DNA of 64,000 bases, taken from Nocardioides sp. Iso805N (GTDB lineage Bacteria; Actinomycetota; Actinomycetes; Propionibacteriales; Nocardioidaceae). This document shows positions 25,662 to 34,191 of this stretch, one piece after another. How positions within the stretch are numbered: the first letter of the stretch is position 1; each line of letters opens with the position of its first letter. The notes under the pieces are model-generated. The model was not told the origin of the DNA. It did not search any database and saw only the letters and a list, made by a program, of their open reading frames with translations. The translations under genes were made by a program, and so were the position numbers. The stretch spans positions 396,276 to 460,275 of the forward strand of contig NZ_KB822577.1 of NCBI RefSeq assembly GCF_000364605.1, given 5' to 3'.

Positions 25662-26843
25662 ATGGCCACGGACTGGCTTGCCGACGACCAGCTGAACGAG
25701 GACCAGGATGCGATCCGCGACGCGGTCTCCGACCTCGCGCAGAAGTACGGCAACGACTACTGGAACGAGGTCGGCCGCGAGGGTCGCTATCCCGACGAGT
25801 GGGTCAAGGAGCTGTCGGACGCCGGCTGGCTGACCATGCTCATCCCCGAGGAGTACGGCGGCGGAGGCGCAAGCATCAACGAGTCGTGTGTGGTGCTGGA
25901 GACCCTCAACCGCTGGGGCAACAACGCCAACGCGATCCACGCACAGATGTACCAGATGGGCGCAGTCCTGCGGCACGGCAGCGACGAGCAGAAGCAGAAG
26001 TGGCTCCCGCAGATCGCCGACGGGTTGCGGCTGCAGTCCTTCGGTGTGACCGAGCCGGACGCCGGCACCGACACCACCCGCATCCGCACCTTCGCCGAGC
26101 GCCAGGGCGACCACTACGTCGTCAACGGGGGGAAGATCTTCACCTCCCGGTTCCAGCGCACCGACCTGATGCTGCTGCTGGTGCGCACCACCCGCTACGA
26201 GGACGTCGCGAAGAAGACCGACGGCATCTCGGTCCTGCTCGTCGACACCCGCGAGGCCCGCGAGAACGGCCAGATCGACGCCAGGCCGATCCCCATCCTG
26301 GGCGGTCACCACACCAACCAGCTCACCTTCACCAACCTCAAGGTGCCGGTGGAGAACCTGATCGGCGAGGAGGGCGAGGGCTTCAAGGTCATCCTGTCGG
26401 GGATGAACTCCGAGCGGATCAGCGCCGCTTCGGAGTACATCGGCTCGGGTCTCTATTTCATCGACCGCGCCGTGCAGTACTCCAAGGAGCGCGAGGTCTT
26501 CGGCCGGCTGATCGGCTCGAACCAGGGCATCCAGTTCCCGATCGCGCAGGCGTACACCCAGCTCAAGGCGGCCAGCGTGATGCGCTGGCAGGCCGCGAAG
26601 CTCTTCGCCGAAGGCAGTCGCGACGGCTTCTACGCCAACACGTGCAAGCTGCTCTCCGCCGATGCGCAGTGGGCCGCCGGCAACGCCGCGATGGACACCT
26701 TCGGGGGCATGGGCCTGACCGAGGAGTTCGGCATCGCGCGCAAGTTCCAAGGTGCCCGAGGCGCGCTCATCGCCCCGATCAGCCGCAACCTGATCCTGGC
26801 CGGCATCGCCCAGCGCGACCTCGGCATGCCGCGCTCGTACTGA
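25662..26843 (+). CDS. acyl-CoA dehydrogenase family protein lacking the usual catalytic Glu
   Basis: A 393-residue protein with the full acyl-CoA dehydrogenase fold: GWLTMLIPEEYGGGGASINE, the FAD-contacting SFGVTEPDAGTDTTRI, VVNGGKIFTSRFQRTD and FGGMGLTEEFGIARKFQGARG. In the classical enzymes the base is Glu in a Tyr-Glu-Gly-Thr motif about 20 residues after the last Gly-Gly-x-Gly. Here that position aligns with Pro in GALIAPISRN. A base elsewhere, as in isovaleryl-CoA dehydrogenase, or a non-dehydrogenase role is possible. It lies 21 bp after the ThDP enzyme gene, with AAAGGA before its ATG. Acyl substrates from an aryl side chain are likely (inference). Confidence 0.85.
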   Translation: MATDWLADDQLNEDQDAIRDAVSDLAQKYGNDYWNEVGREGRYPDEWVKELSDAGWLTMLIPEEYGGGGASINESCVVLETLNRWGNNANAIHAQMYQMGAVLRHGSDEQKQKWLPQIADGLRLQSFGVTEPDAGTDTTRIRTFAERQGDHYVVNGGKIFTSRFQRTDLMLLLVRTTRYEDVAKKTDGISVLLVDTREARENGQIDARPIPILGGHHTNQLTFTNLKVPVENLIGEEGEGFKVILSGMNSERISAASEYIGSGLYFIDRAVQYSKEREVFGRLIGSNQGIQFPIAQAYTQLKAASVMRWQAAKLFAEGSRDGFYANTCKLLSADAQWAAGNAAMDTFGGMGLTEEFGIARKFQGARGALIAPISRNLILAGIAQRDLGMPRSY

Positions 26844-26844
26844 C

Positions 26845-27978
26845 ATGCGGCCCGATGTGGAGATCGTCGAGGAGGGCATGCGCGAGGGCATGCAGATCGA
26901 GAGTGCCTCGATCGCGCTCGACGACAAGCTGCGCCTCCTCGACGCGCTGGGACGCACCGGGCTGGCGAGCATCAACGTCGGCTCCTTCGTCAGCCCGAAG
27001 TGGGTGCCGCAGATGGCGCAGATGGACGAGCTGCTCGCGCGGTTCGAGCCTGTCCCGGGCGTGCACTACTTCGCGCTGGCGCTGAACCAGCGCGGGGTCG
27101 AGCGCCGCCAGGAGTACGTCGGGACCAAGCTGGCCGCCGAGCCGCAGATCGGCGTCACCAGCGTCCACCTCTGCGACGTCTTCGTGCAGCGCAACACCGC
27201 CAAGACCCAGGCCGACGAGCTGGCCACGATTCCGGCCCGGGTCGCCCGCGCGGTCCAGGACGGGGTCGGTGAGGCGTCGGTGCGGATCAACGCCGCCTGG
27301 GGCTCCAACTGGCTCGGCGGGTTCTCGCTCAACGACCGGTTGGCCATGATCCAGCGCCAGGTCGAGGCGTGGGACGAGGCCGGCATCCCGGTCACCCACA
27401 CCTGGATCGGCGACCCGATGAGCTGGAACACGCCGCGGGCCGTCGAGGAGACCCTCGCGGCGATCGTCGAGCGCTGGCCCTCGATCACGACCTTCCACCT
27501 GCACCTCCACGACGGACGCGGCATGGCGCTCCTGTCGGCGTACCAGGCCTTCCGGACGCTGGACGAGCGGCACACGCTGGTCCTCGACGCGAGCATCGGC
27601 GGGATGGGCGGCTGCCCGTACTGCGGCAACGGCCGCGCCACGGAGATGATCCCGACCGAGGACCTCGTGCACCTGCTCGAGGCCGAGGGCGTGCAGACCG
27701 GTGTCGACCTGGCCGCCCTGATCGGGGCCGCACACCTGGCCGAGGAGGTCGTCGGCCACGAGCTCTACGGCCACGTCAGCAAGGCCGGCCCGCGCCCGGG
27801 ACCAGAAGAGCTCTACCCGATGGACATGCCACTCGTGGAGACCATCGAGCAGGCGCAGCACTTCCGCCTCGGACCTTCGGTCTACGACGGCTGCCCGAGC
27901 CCGTGGCGTGCCCCGATCACCTCCGCGGCCCGCGACAAGATCCGCGACCCGATCCGCGACACGATCCAGGAGAACTGA
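26845..27978 (+). CDS. HMG-CoA lyase-like (pyruvate carboxyltransferase fold) protein
   Basis: A 377-residue HMGL-like TIM-barrel protein. The N-terminal signature reads EEGMREGMQIE where most lyases have a Arg-Asp-Gly-x-Gln motif, so the metal-binding Asp appears replaced by Glu. The His pair is present in TTFHLHLHDGRGM and the mobile glycine loop in ASIGGMGGCPYCGNGRATEM, with a Cys at the family's catalytic-loop position. It may cleave a beta-hydroxy acyl-CoA to release acetyl-CoA or acetoacetate from a shortened side chain (inference). It starts one base after the acyl-CoA dehydrogenase stop. The C-terminal 60 residues extend beyond the usual lyase length. Confidence 0.8.
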   Translation: MRPDVEIVEEGMREGMQIESASIALDDKLRLLDALGRTGLASINVGSFVSPKWVPQMAQMDELLARFEPVPGVHYFALALNQRGVERRQEYVGTKLAAEPQIGVTSVHLCDVFVQRNTAKTQADELATIPARVARAVQDGVGEASVRINAAWGSNWLGGFSLNDRLAMIQRQVEAWDEAGIPVTHTWIGDPMSWNTPRAVEETLAAIVERWPSITTFHLHLHDGRGMALLSAYQAFRTLDERHTLVLDASIGGMGGCPYCGNGRATEMIPTEDLVHLLEAEGVQTGVDLAALIGAAHLAEEVVGHELYGHVSKAGPRPGPEELYPMDMPLVETIEQAQHFRLGPSVYDGCPSPWRAPITSAARDKIRDPIRDTIQEN

Positions 27979-29223
27979 ATGGACCCCCTGATCCCCACCG
28001 GCGACCGGCCAGGCTCGCTGCACGGGCTCCGCGTCATCGAGATCAGCACCAGCGTGGCCGGTCCGATGGCCGCGATGATCCTCGGCGACCTCGGTGCGGA
28101 GGTGGTCAAGGTCGAGCGCGTCGGCGCCGGCGACGACACTCGCAGCTGGAACCCGCCGGCCTGGAACGGCGTCAGTACCGCGTTCCTCGGGCTCAACCGC
28201 AACAAGCGCAGCCTCGAGCTCGACTACAAGACGCCGCAGGGCAAGCAGATCCTCGAGGAGCTGGTGCGCAGCGCCGACGTCCTGATCCAGAACCTGCGTC
28301 CCGGTGCGATCGAGGCGGCCGGCTTCGGCTGGGAGCGGCTGCAGGAGCTCAACTCGCGACTCGTCTACGTCGAGATGACCGGGTTCGGTCCCCTCGGCCC
28401 GATGGCGGACGAGCCGGCGTACGACCCGGTCGTGCAGGCCTACTCCGGCATCGTCGCGATGATGCCGCAGGGCGAGGACGGCCCGACGCGGGTGCCGCTC
28501 TCCATCCTCGACAAGGGCACCGGCATGTGGGCGGCGATCGGAGCCCTCGATGCACTGCGCCGCCGGGAGCAGACCGGCACCGGGAGCCTGGTCAACGTCT
28601 CGCTCCTCAACACCGCGCTCGACTGGGTGGGCGGCTCGATCATGAACGCCAGCGCCGGCAACAAGCGCGAGAAGCTCGGCTCCGGCTTCCCGGGGATGGT
28701 CCCGTACGGCGCGTTCCCGGCACGCGACGGCCACGTCTTCATCTCCGCCGGCAACCAGAAGCTGTGGCTGCAGCTCGTCGCGGCGGTCGGCGCGCCCGAG
28801 CTCAACGACCGCGCCGGCTTCGGCAGCAACGGCGACCGCTCGGCCAACCGCGCCGAGGTCGAGGCGGCGGTCGCTGGGGTCACCTCGCGCTTCGGCCGTG
28901 ACGAGCTCAGCGAGCTGCTCACCGCAGCACGGGTCCCGAACGCTGCGATCCGTGCTGCCGCCGAGCTGCCGTCCGACCCGCAGGTCCAGGCGATCGGCGG
29001 CATCCGGGCGATGCCCCACCCCCAGATCCCGGAGTTCGCGACGGTGGCCCTCCCGATCCAGATCGACGGGGCGCTGTTGCCCCTCCAAGGCGCACCTCCG
29101 CTCCTCGGCGCGGACAGCGCCGCGATCCTGGCCTCCCTCGGCTACGGGGAGGACGAGGTCGACCGGCTGCTCGCCGAGGGCGTCGTGGGAGCCACTGAGG
29201 TCCCGGCGTCGGTGGCCGGCTGA
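27979..29223 (+). CDS. CaiB/BaiF family CoA transferase (class III)
   Basis: A 414-residue class III CoA transferase, moving CoA between carboxylic acids without ATP. Family marks: GLRVIEISTSVAGPMAAMILGDLGAEVVKVERVGAGDDTR at the N-terminus, LELDYKTPQGK, and the catalytic Asp in EPAYDPVVQAYSG (Asp149). The first codon directly follows the previous stop; AGGAG lies six bases upstream. It probably activates an aryl-alkanoic acid to its CoA thioester for the adjacent acyl-CoA dehydrogenase and hydratase (inference). A decayed fragment of a related gene is found at 50124-50345. Confidence 0.92.
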   Translation: MDPLIPTGDRPGSLHGLRVIEISTSVAGPMAAMILGDLGAEVVKVERVGAGDDTRSWNPPAWNGVSTAFLGLNRNKRSLELDYKTPQGKQILEELVRSADVLIQNLRPGAIEAAGFGWERLQELNSRLVYVEMTGFGPLGPMADEPAYDPVVQAYSGIVAMMPQGEDGPTRVPLSILDKGTGMWAAIGALDALRRREQTGTGSLVNVSLLNTALDWVGGSIMNASAGNKREKLGSGFPGMVPYGAFPARDGHVFISAGNQKLWLQLVAAVGAPELNDRAGFGSNGDRSANRAEVEAAVAGVTSRFGRDELSELLTAARVPNAAIRAAAELPSDPQVQAIGGIRAMPHPQIPEFATVALPIQIDGALLPLQGAPPLLGADSAAILASLGYGEDEVDRLLAEGVVGATEVPASVAG

Positions 29224-30704
29224 TGTCACTCCTGGAGCAGTCCCGCTGGGAGGGCAGGCTCTATGCCGGCGCCTGGCGCGATGCCTCGACCACCCTGGCG
29301 GTCGTCGAGCCGGCCACGGGACACACGCTGGCCCGGGCCGGAGCCGCGACCGCCGCCGATGTCGAGACATCGGTGGCGGTCGCGGTGGAGGTGCAGCGGG
29401 CATGGGCCGCTGCGCCGTACCTCGAGCGCAGCCGGGTCCTGCGCCGCGCCGCCCAGCTCTTCGTCGAGTACGCCGACGAGATCGGCGAGTGGGTCGCCCG
29501 CGATGCCGGCCAGGTCATCACCGCGGCTCGGAATCAGGGCCCGAACGCTGCCGAGGAGTGCTTCCAGGCCGCGGAACTGGCGAGCATGCCGTACGGCGAG
29601 ATCCTCCGTTCCGCGCAGCCCCGTCTCTCGCTCTCGCGCCGGCTCCCGGTGGGCGTCGTCGGCGTGATCGCGCCGTTCAACTCGCCCATCACCCTGGCGG
29701 TCCGCTCGCTCGCGCCGGCCCTCGCGCTCGGCAACGCGGTGATCCTCAAGCCCGACCCGCGCACCGCGGTGGCCGGTGGCGTGGTCTTCGCCCGGATCTT
29801 CGAGGAGGCCGGCCTGCCCGCCGGCCTGCTGCACGTCCTGCCCGGCGGCGCCGAGGTGGGGGAGGCGCTGGTCACCCACCCACGGGTGCCGGTGCTGGCG
29901 TTCACCGGCTCGACCGAGGCCGGCCGGGCCATCGGGGTCGAGGCCGCCCGCCGGCTCAAGCGGGTGCACCTCGAGCTCGGCGGTAACTCCGCCCTGATCG
30001 TCCTCGACGACGTCGACGTGTCCGCCGCGGTGGCCGCCGGTGCGGCTGCCACGTTCCGCCACCAGGGCCAGATCTGCATGGCGACGGGGCGGCACCTCGT
30101 GCACGCCTCCGTCGCCGACGAGTACGCCGCCGGCCTCAGCGAGCTCGCCGCGGCGATGCCGGTCGGTGATCCGATGTCTGCGCGTTCGGCGCTCGGGCCG
30201 CTCATCGACGAGCGGCAGCGCGACCGGGTACACGCCCTCGTCACCGCCAGCGTCGACGCGGGCGCCAGGCTGGCGACCGGTGGCAGCTTCGAGGGCCTCT
30301 TCTACCGGCCGACCGTCCTGACCGGGGTCGATGACGCCACCCCGGCCTATGCGCAGGAGGTCTTCGGGCCGGTGGCGCCGGTACGAGCCTTCCACGACCT
30401 CGACGAGGCCGTGCGGCTCGCCGCAGACTCGCCCTACGGGCTGTCGCTGGGCATCCTGACCCGCGACGTGATGAGGGGACTGGCGCTCGCCGAGCGCGTG
30501 CCGACGGGCCTGGTGCACATCAACGACCAGACCATCAACGACGAGCCGGTGATCCCGTTCGGCGGCCTCGGCGACTCCGGCAACGGTGCCCGGCACGGTG
30601 GCCACGCGGCCAACCTCGAGGCGTTCACCGAGCAGCAGTGGGTCACCGTCCGTGGCGACGTGCCGCTCTATCCGAATCCGACGAAGAAGAAGGCACAGGC
30701 ATGA
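29223..30704 (+). CDS. aldehyde dehydrogenase (benzaldehyde-type)
   Basis: A 493-residue NAD(P)-dependent aldehyde dehydrogenase, complete. Conserved elements: VIAPFNSPITLAVRSLAPALALGN, FTGSTEAGRAI, the general-base Glu in LELGGNSALIVLDD and the catalytic Cys in RHQGQICMATGR, with the NAD-site EVFGPVAPV near the end. It starts at the ATG overlapping the CoA transferase stop (TGATG). With a BFD-like decarboxylase in the same operon, a benzaldehyde-like substrate from that enzyme is likely (inference). It belongs to the vanillin/benzaldehyde dehydrogenase-like branch judging by the IAPFNSP start. Confidence 0.9.
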   Translation: MSLLEQSRWEGRLYAGAWRDASTTLAVVEPATGHTLARAGAATAADVETSVAVAVEVQRAWAAAPYLERSRVLRRAAQLFVEYADEIGEWVARDAGQVITAARNQGPNAAEECFQAAELASMPYGEILRSAQPRLSLSRRLPVGVVGVIAPFNSPITLAVRSLAPALALGNAVILKPDPRTAVAGGVVFARIFEEAGLPAGLLHVLPGGAEVGEALVTHPRVPVLAFTGSTEAGRAIGVEAARRLKRVHLELGGNSALIVLDDVDVSAAVAAGAAATFRHQGQICMATGRHLVHASVADEYAAGLSELAAAMPVGDPMSARSALGPLIDERQRDRVHALVTASVDAGARLATGGSFEGLFYRPTVLTGVDDATPAYAQEVFGPVAPVRAFHDLDEAVRLAADSPYGLSLGILTRDVMRGLALAERVPTGLVHINDQTINDEPVIPFGGLGDSGNGARHGGHAANLEAFTEQQWVTVRGDVPLYPNPTKKKAQA

Positions 30705-31477
30705 GCGAGACGCTCCAGATCGAGGACCACGACCACATCCGCGTCCTGCGGCTCAACCGTCCCGAGGCACGCAACGCGCTGAGCGGCGAGCTCAACGATG
30801 CCCTGGTCGACGCGCTGGTGGAGGCCGACCACGACCCGTCGGTGTGGGTCGTCGCGATCACCGGGGAGGGCACCGCGTTCTGCGCCGGCGCGGACCTGAA
30901 GAGCGCCCGCGACATGGCCGATCAGGGCAAGCCGTTCTACGGCCCGCTGCACAACAACCGCCGCAGCCTGATGGAGGTGATGATCGACACCCGCAAGCCG
31001 ACGGTCGGCATCATCAACGGCCCGGCGCTGGCCGGCGGCATGGAGCTCGCGCTCTCCTGCGACCTGCGACTGTGTGCGCCGACGGCGTTCTTCGGCGTAC
31101 CGGAGGCCAAGCGTGCCCGTGGCGCCCACTTCGCCTCGGTGATGCTGCCGGTGACGGTGCCGCCGGGCATCGCGATGGAGTGGCTCTACACCGGCCGTCG
31201 CATCCCGCTCGACGAGGCGGAGCGCTGGGGCCTGGTCAACGCGGCGCTACCGGGTGAGGATCTGTTGGCCGAGGCGCTGACCTGGCTCGCAGACGTCGTC
31301 TCGTCGGCGCCCCTCTCGCTGCAGCGACTCAAGCTGACCTACCGCAAGACGGCCGGGATGGCGCCGCATGCCGCGATCCGGCTTGACGCCGGCCCGGACG
31401 TCTACCTGTCCGAGGACCAGAAGGAGGGCGCCCGCGCCTTCCTGGAGAAGCGCGAGCCGGTGTGGCGGGGCCGTTAG
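30701..31477 (+). CDS. enoyl-CoA hydratase/isomerase
   Basis: A 258-residue crotonase-fold enzyme. The oxyanion-hole motif CAGADLKSAR (residues about 65-75), the first catalytic-type Glu in LAGGMELALSCDLRL and the second in FGVPEAKRARG are present, followed by AEALTWLADVVSSAPLSL. It hydrates an enoyl-CoA, probably in beta-oxidation of an aryl side chain (inference). The start codon overlaps the aldehyde dehydrogenase stop (ATGA). It is the last gene of the operon that begins at 24045, and is followed by a strong hairpin shared with the convergent mhpB gene. Confidence 0.9.
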   Translation: MSETLQIEDHDHIRVLRLNRPEARNALSGELNDALVDALVEADHDPSVWVVAITGEGTAFCAGADLKSARDMADQGKPFYGPLHNNRRSLMEVMIDTRKPTVGIINGPALAGGMELALSCDLRLCAPTAFFGVPEAKRARGAHFASVMLPVTVPPGIAMEWLYTGRRIPLDEAERWGLVNAALPGEDLLAEALTWLADVVSSAPLSLQRLKLTYRKTAGMAPHAAIRLDAGPDVYLSEDQKEGARAFLEKREPVWRGR

Positions 31478-31519
31478 CACGGCTTCGCGGGGCCCCGGCA
31501 CGGAGCCCGCGAAGCCGTG
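31478..31519. terminator. bidirectional terminator hairpin
   Basis: A perfect 14-bp inverted repeat (CACGGCTTCGCGGG and its complement) around a 14-base loop, between the converging genes that end at 31477 and 31523. Confidence 0.82.
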
Positions 31520-31522
31520 ACC

Positions 31523-32470
31523 TCAGCGGACGCTGCGCGCGGTCATCACGCCGAAGCCGGCGATGTACTCGCGGATCGGGCGGTAGTACGAAGAGGTCAC
31601 CTCATAGGCGCCACCCGCCGAGCTGAGCGCCGCGAACGCGGCGACCCACGTACGGACCTCGTGGGCGGAGTTGCCGGCGTCCGCGGCCATCTGGCCCGGC
31701 GTCATCGCGTCGATCGAGGTCAGGTCGCCGGACGCCAGCTTGGCCATCAGGGCCCGGTCCCACTCGGGGTTGAGGTCCTGGATAGTGGCGGTGCCGGCGG
31801 CGAACGCCTTTCCCGCGTTGATGACGTTCTGCTGGCGGGCGTCGCGGGCCGCGGCGGTGGGATGGCGACCGTTGAGCAGCAAGGCGCGCTGCTGCTCGTT
31901 GGCGGAGGCCCACTGCGGAACCGGCGGGTCGTGGGAGAGGCCGCCCGAGCCGATCACCAGGACGCGTTCGTCCTGGAGCGTGGCGAGGAACGACCCGATC
32001 GCCTCGCCGAGCCGGCGCACCCGGCTCATCCTCACGAACGGCTTGGCGACGCTGTTGACGAAGACGGGGATGGTGGGCACGGTGTCGATGCCACCGAAGA
32101 GGATCTCCAACGGCTGGATGGCACCGTGGTCGATCTCCATCTTGCGCGAGATCGCGATGTCGAGGTCGCTGTCGGCCACCCACTCGGCGAGTCGTTCGGA
32201 GAGCTCGGTCGGCACGGTGAGGGGTCCCTCGGCGGTGCCGTAGTCGCCCACGCCGAGCGCCTCGTAGCCGATGCAGAACGGCGGCATCAGGTCGTAGAAG
32301 AAGCCGTTGTAGTGGTCGGGTGCGAACGAGACCACCAGGGTCGGGTCGTAGTCGCGCACGAAACTCCGCGCCGTGGCGAAGGCGTCCTCGACCTCGGCCT
32401 TGACCTCCGCCGGCGGGTCGTTGAACTCCAGCAGGGGACTGTGTGACATGGTCACGAGCGCCAGGCTCAT
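31523..32470 (-). CDS. mhpB: 2,3-dihydroxyphenylpropionate 1,2-dioxygenase
   Basis: A 315-residue class III extradiol dioxygenase matching MhpB, which opens 2,3-dihydroxyphenylpropionate to the 2-hydroxy-6-oxo-nonadienedioate. Signatures: ALVTMSHSPLL (His near residue 9), VVSFAPDHYNGFFYDLMPPFCIGYEA, MEIDHGAIQPLEILFGG and LVIGSGGLSHDPPVP with the usual acid/base His. MhpB is normally about 314 residues, so the length is right. Its ATG overlaps the mhpA stop (ATGA). Transcribed mhpC-mhpA-mhpB from the right. The later steps mhpD, mhpF and mhpE are 20 kb away at 51474-54319. Confidence 0.92.
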   Translation of the reverse strand: MSLALVTMSHSPLLEFNDPPAEVKAEVEDAFATARSFVRDYDPTLVVSFAPDHYNGFFYDLMPPFCIGYEALGVGDYGTAEGPLTVPTELSERLAEWVADSDLDIAISRKMEIDHGAIQPLEILFGGIDTVPTIPVFVNSVAKPFVRMSRVRRLGEAIGSFLATLQDERVLVIGSGGLSHDPPVPQWASANEQQRALLLNGRHPTAAARDARQQNVINAGKAFAAGTATIQDLNPEWDRALMAKLASGDLTSIDAMTPGQMAADAGNSAHEVRTWVAAFAALSSAGGAYEVTSSYYRPIREYIAGFGVMTARSVR

Positions 32471-34182
32471 GCGCCGCCTCCTTCCGTCGTGGTGGTGCGG
32501 TAGGCCGCGGCGGCCAGGACGGCGCCGAGGGCCTGGGAGGTCTGTTGCGCCAGGCAGGCGGCGGCCACGAAGTGGTCGGGCCGCAGGATGACGGTGCCGC
32601 AGGCACGGGTGTCGAACCAGTCCTTCAGCCGGCCGGTGGGGTCACCGACGACGGTGACGGGCACCGGGGAGTCGGCGAACCGCTTCTCCGCCCAGGGGCG
32701 CTGTGTCTCGGGCATGAACGCGACCAGCCTGATGCCGTGTCTCTCCACCGCCGCCAGCTCCTCGGGGCCGAGGAACCGCGCCGGGTTGTTGCCCCAGGCC
32801 GCGATCGTCCACCAGTGGCCGGTGACCTCGTCGAGGAGGGTGTCGGTCTGGGTCGAGGTGTTGACCCTCGGCTGGATGAACTGCAGCCCGACCGGCGAGA
32901 GGTCGTGGGCGGCGTCGACGAACGGCAGCAGCTTGGCGCTGCGGTACGTCGGCTGCGAGCTGCCCACGGCCAGGGTCGCCTGGTCGACCACGACACCGGC
33001 GGTATAGCGCGGCATCGGCTTGAACCTGAGCTCGGTGAAGTAGCTCTTGATCCGCGGTACGACGTTGAGCGCCCCCATGGTGACGTCGCGCAGCTTGCCG
33101 GTGAGGGGCCCGCACTTCATCAGCGCGCCGACGTACATGTTGATGTCGATCATGTCTGCGGCGTGCGGGTGGCGCTCGGCGGTGTAGGTGTCGAGCAGCG
33201 CGTCGTCCGCATGCCCGGACAGCACCGAGCTGAGCTTCCAGGCCAGGTTGGTGGCGTCCCGGATGCCGGAGTTCCAGCCCTGGCCCAGCCACACCGGCAT
33301 CAGGTGGGCGGCGTCGCCGGCGATGAAGACGCGGCCCTTGCGGAAGGAGGTGGCGATGCGGCCGTGGTGGGTGAAGACCCGCTTGTTGATGATCGTGATG
33401 GACTCCGGCGAGGGCAGGAAGTGCCCGATCAGCCGGCCCATCCAGGTCGGGTCGTCGACCACCTCGGTCGGCTCGTGGTCGAAGAGCATGAACTCCCAGC
33501 GACGGATGCCGTGTGGCAACCCGATGGAGACGTAGGGCCGACGCGGATCGGCGCCGAGGTAGACCGAGGGCGTGCCGATCGGGTCGTCGTCGACGTCGAC
33601 GACCACCCACCGGGTCGAGGGTGACTTGCCCTCGAACTCCACGCCCATCCACTTGCGGGTCAACGAGGATCCGCCCTCGCAGCCGACGGCGTACGTGCCG
33701 GTGATCGTGGCGGTGTCCGTGACCTGGCCCTCGGCATCGAGGCGTTCGGCGGTCACCACCACGTGGTCACCGCGGTCCTCGAGGCCGACGACGCGGTGGT
33801 TGAAGCGCAGTTCGGTGCCGGCGAAGCGGTCGAGTCCGGCGGCGAGCTCCTTGTCCACCAGTGGCTGGATGAAGCCGTGCTTGCGTGCGAAGCCGAACTC
33901 GTCGGTCCTCGGTGCGTTGGTGGCCAGCACCTGGCCCTTGCCGTTGACGAACCGCACGACGTGGTTGGGCACCGTGTAGGGCTGGATCTGCGGCCACAGC
34001 CCGGTGGCCGCGAGGGTGCGGATGGACTCGTCGTCGAGGCCGACGCCGCGGGGGTACTCGATCAGCTCGGAGCGGGCCTCGAGCACGATGGCGCGTTGGC
34101 CGCGGCTGCCGAGCAGATTGGCCAGCGTCAGGCCGACGGGTCCTGCGCCGATGACGATGACGTCGGTGTCCAGGGTGCTCAT
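32467..34182 (-). CDS. mhpA: 3-(3-hydroxyphenyl)propionate hydroxylase
   Basis: A 571-residue FAD-dependent class A aromatic monooxygenase that converts 3-(3-hydroxyphenyl)propionate to the 2,3-dihydroxy product using NADH and oxygen. The FAD-binding GxGxxG is VIGAGPVGLTLANLLGSRG at residues about 8-26, the middle motif GCEGGSSLTRKWMG near 190, and the second FAD motif GDAAHLMPVWLGQGWNSGIRDATNLAWKL near 285. A C-terminal thioredoxin-like domain follows, as in MhpA. E. coli MhpA is 554 residues. GAGG lies upstream of the ATG; nine bases separate it from the mhpC stop. Confidence 0.92.
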   Translation of the reverse strand: MSTLDTDVIVIGAGPVGLTLANLLGSRGQRAIVLEARSELIEYPRGVGLDDESIRTLAATGLWPQIQPYTVPNHVVRFVNGKGQVLATNAPRTDEFGFARKHGFIQPLVDKELAAGLDRFAGTELRFNHRVVGLEDRGDHVVVTAERLDAEGQVTDTATITGTYAVGCEGGSSLTRKWMGVEFEGKSPSTRWVVVDVDDDPIGTPSVYLGADPRRPYVSIGLPHGIRRWEFMLFDHEPTEVVDDPTWMGRLIGHFLPSPESITIINKRVFTHHGRIATSFRKGRVFIAGDAAHLMPVWLGQGWNSGIRDATNLAWKLSSVLSGHADDALLDTYTAERHPHAADMIDINMYVGALMKCGPLTGKLRDVTMGALNVVPRIKSYFTELRFKPMPRYTAGVVVDQATLAVGSSQPTYRSAKLLPFVDAAHDLSPVGLQFIQPRVNTSTQTDTLLDEVTGHWWTIAAWGNNPARFLGPEELAAVERHGIRLVAFMPETQRPWAEKRFADSPVPVTVVGDPTGRLKDWFDTRACGTVILRPDHFVAAACLAQQTSQALGAVLAAAAYRTTTTEGGGA

Positions 34183-34191
34183 CGCCGTGCC

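Noticed and set aside
24033..26975. 980-residue minus-strand open frame opposite the decarboxylase and acyl-CoA dehydrogenase genes
   Set aside because: Antisense shadow; the plus-strand genes carry clear catalytic motifs and coupled starts.
26779..29403. 874-residue minus-strand open frame opposite the HMGL-like and CoA-transferase genes
   Set aside because: Same reason: composition typical of antisense frames in GC-rich DNA.
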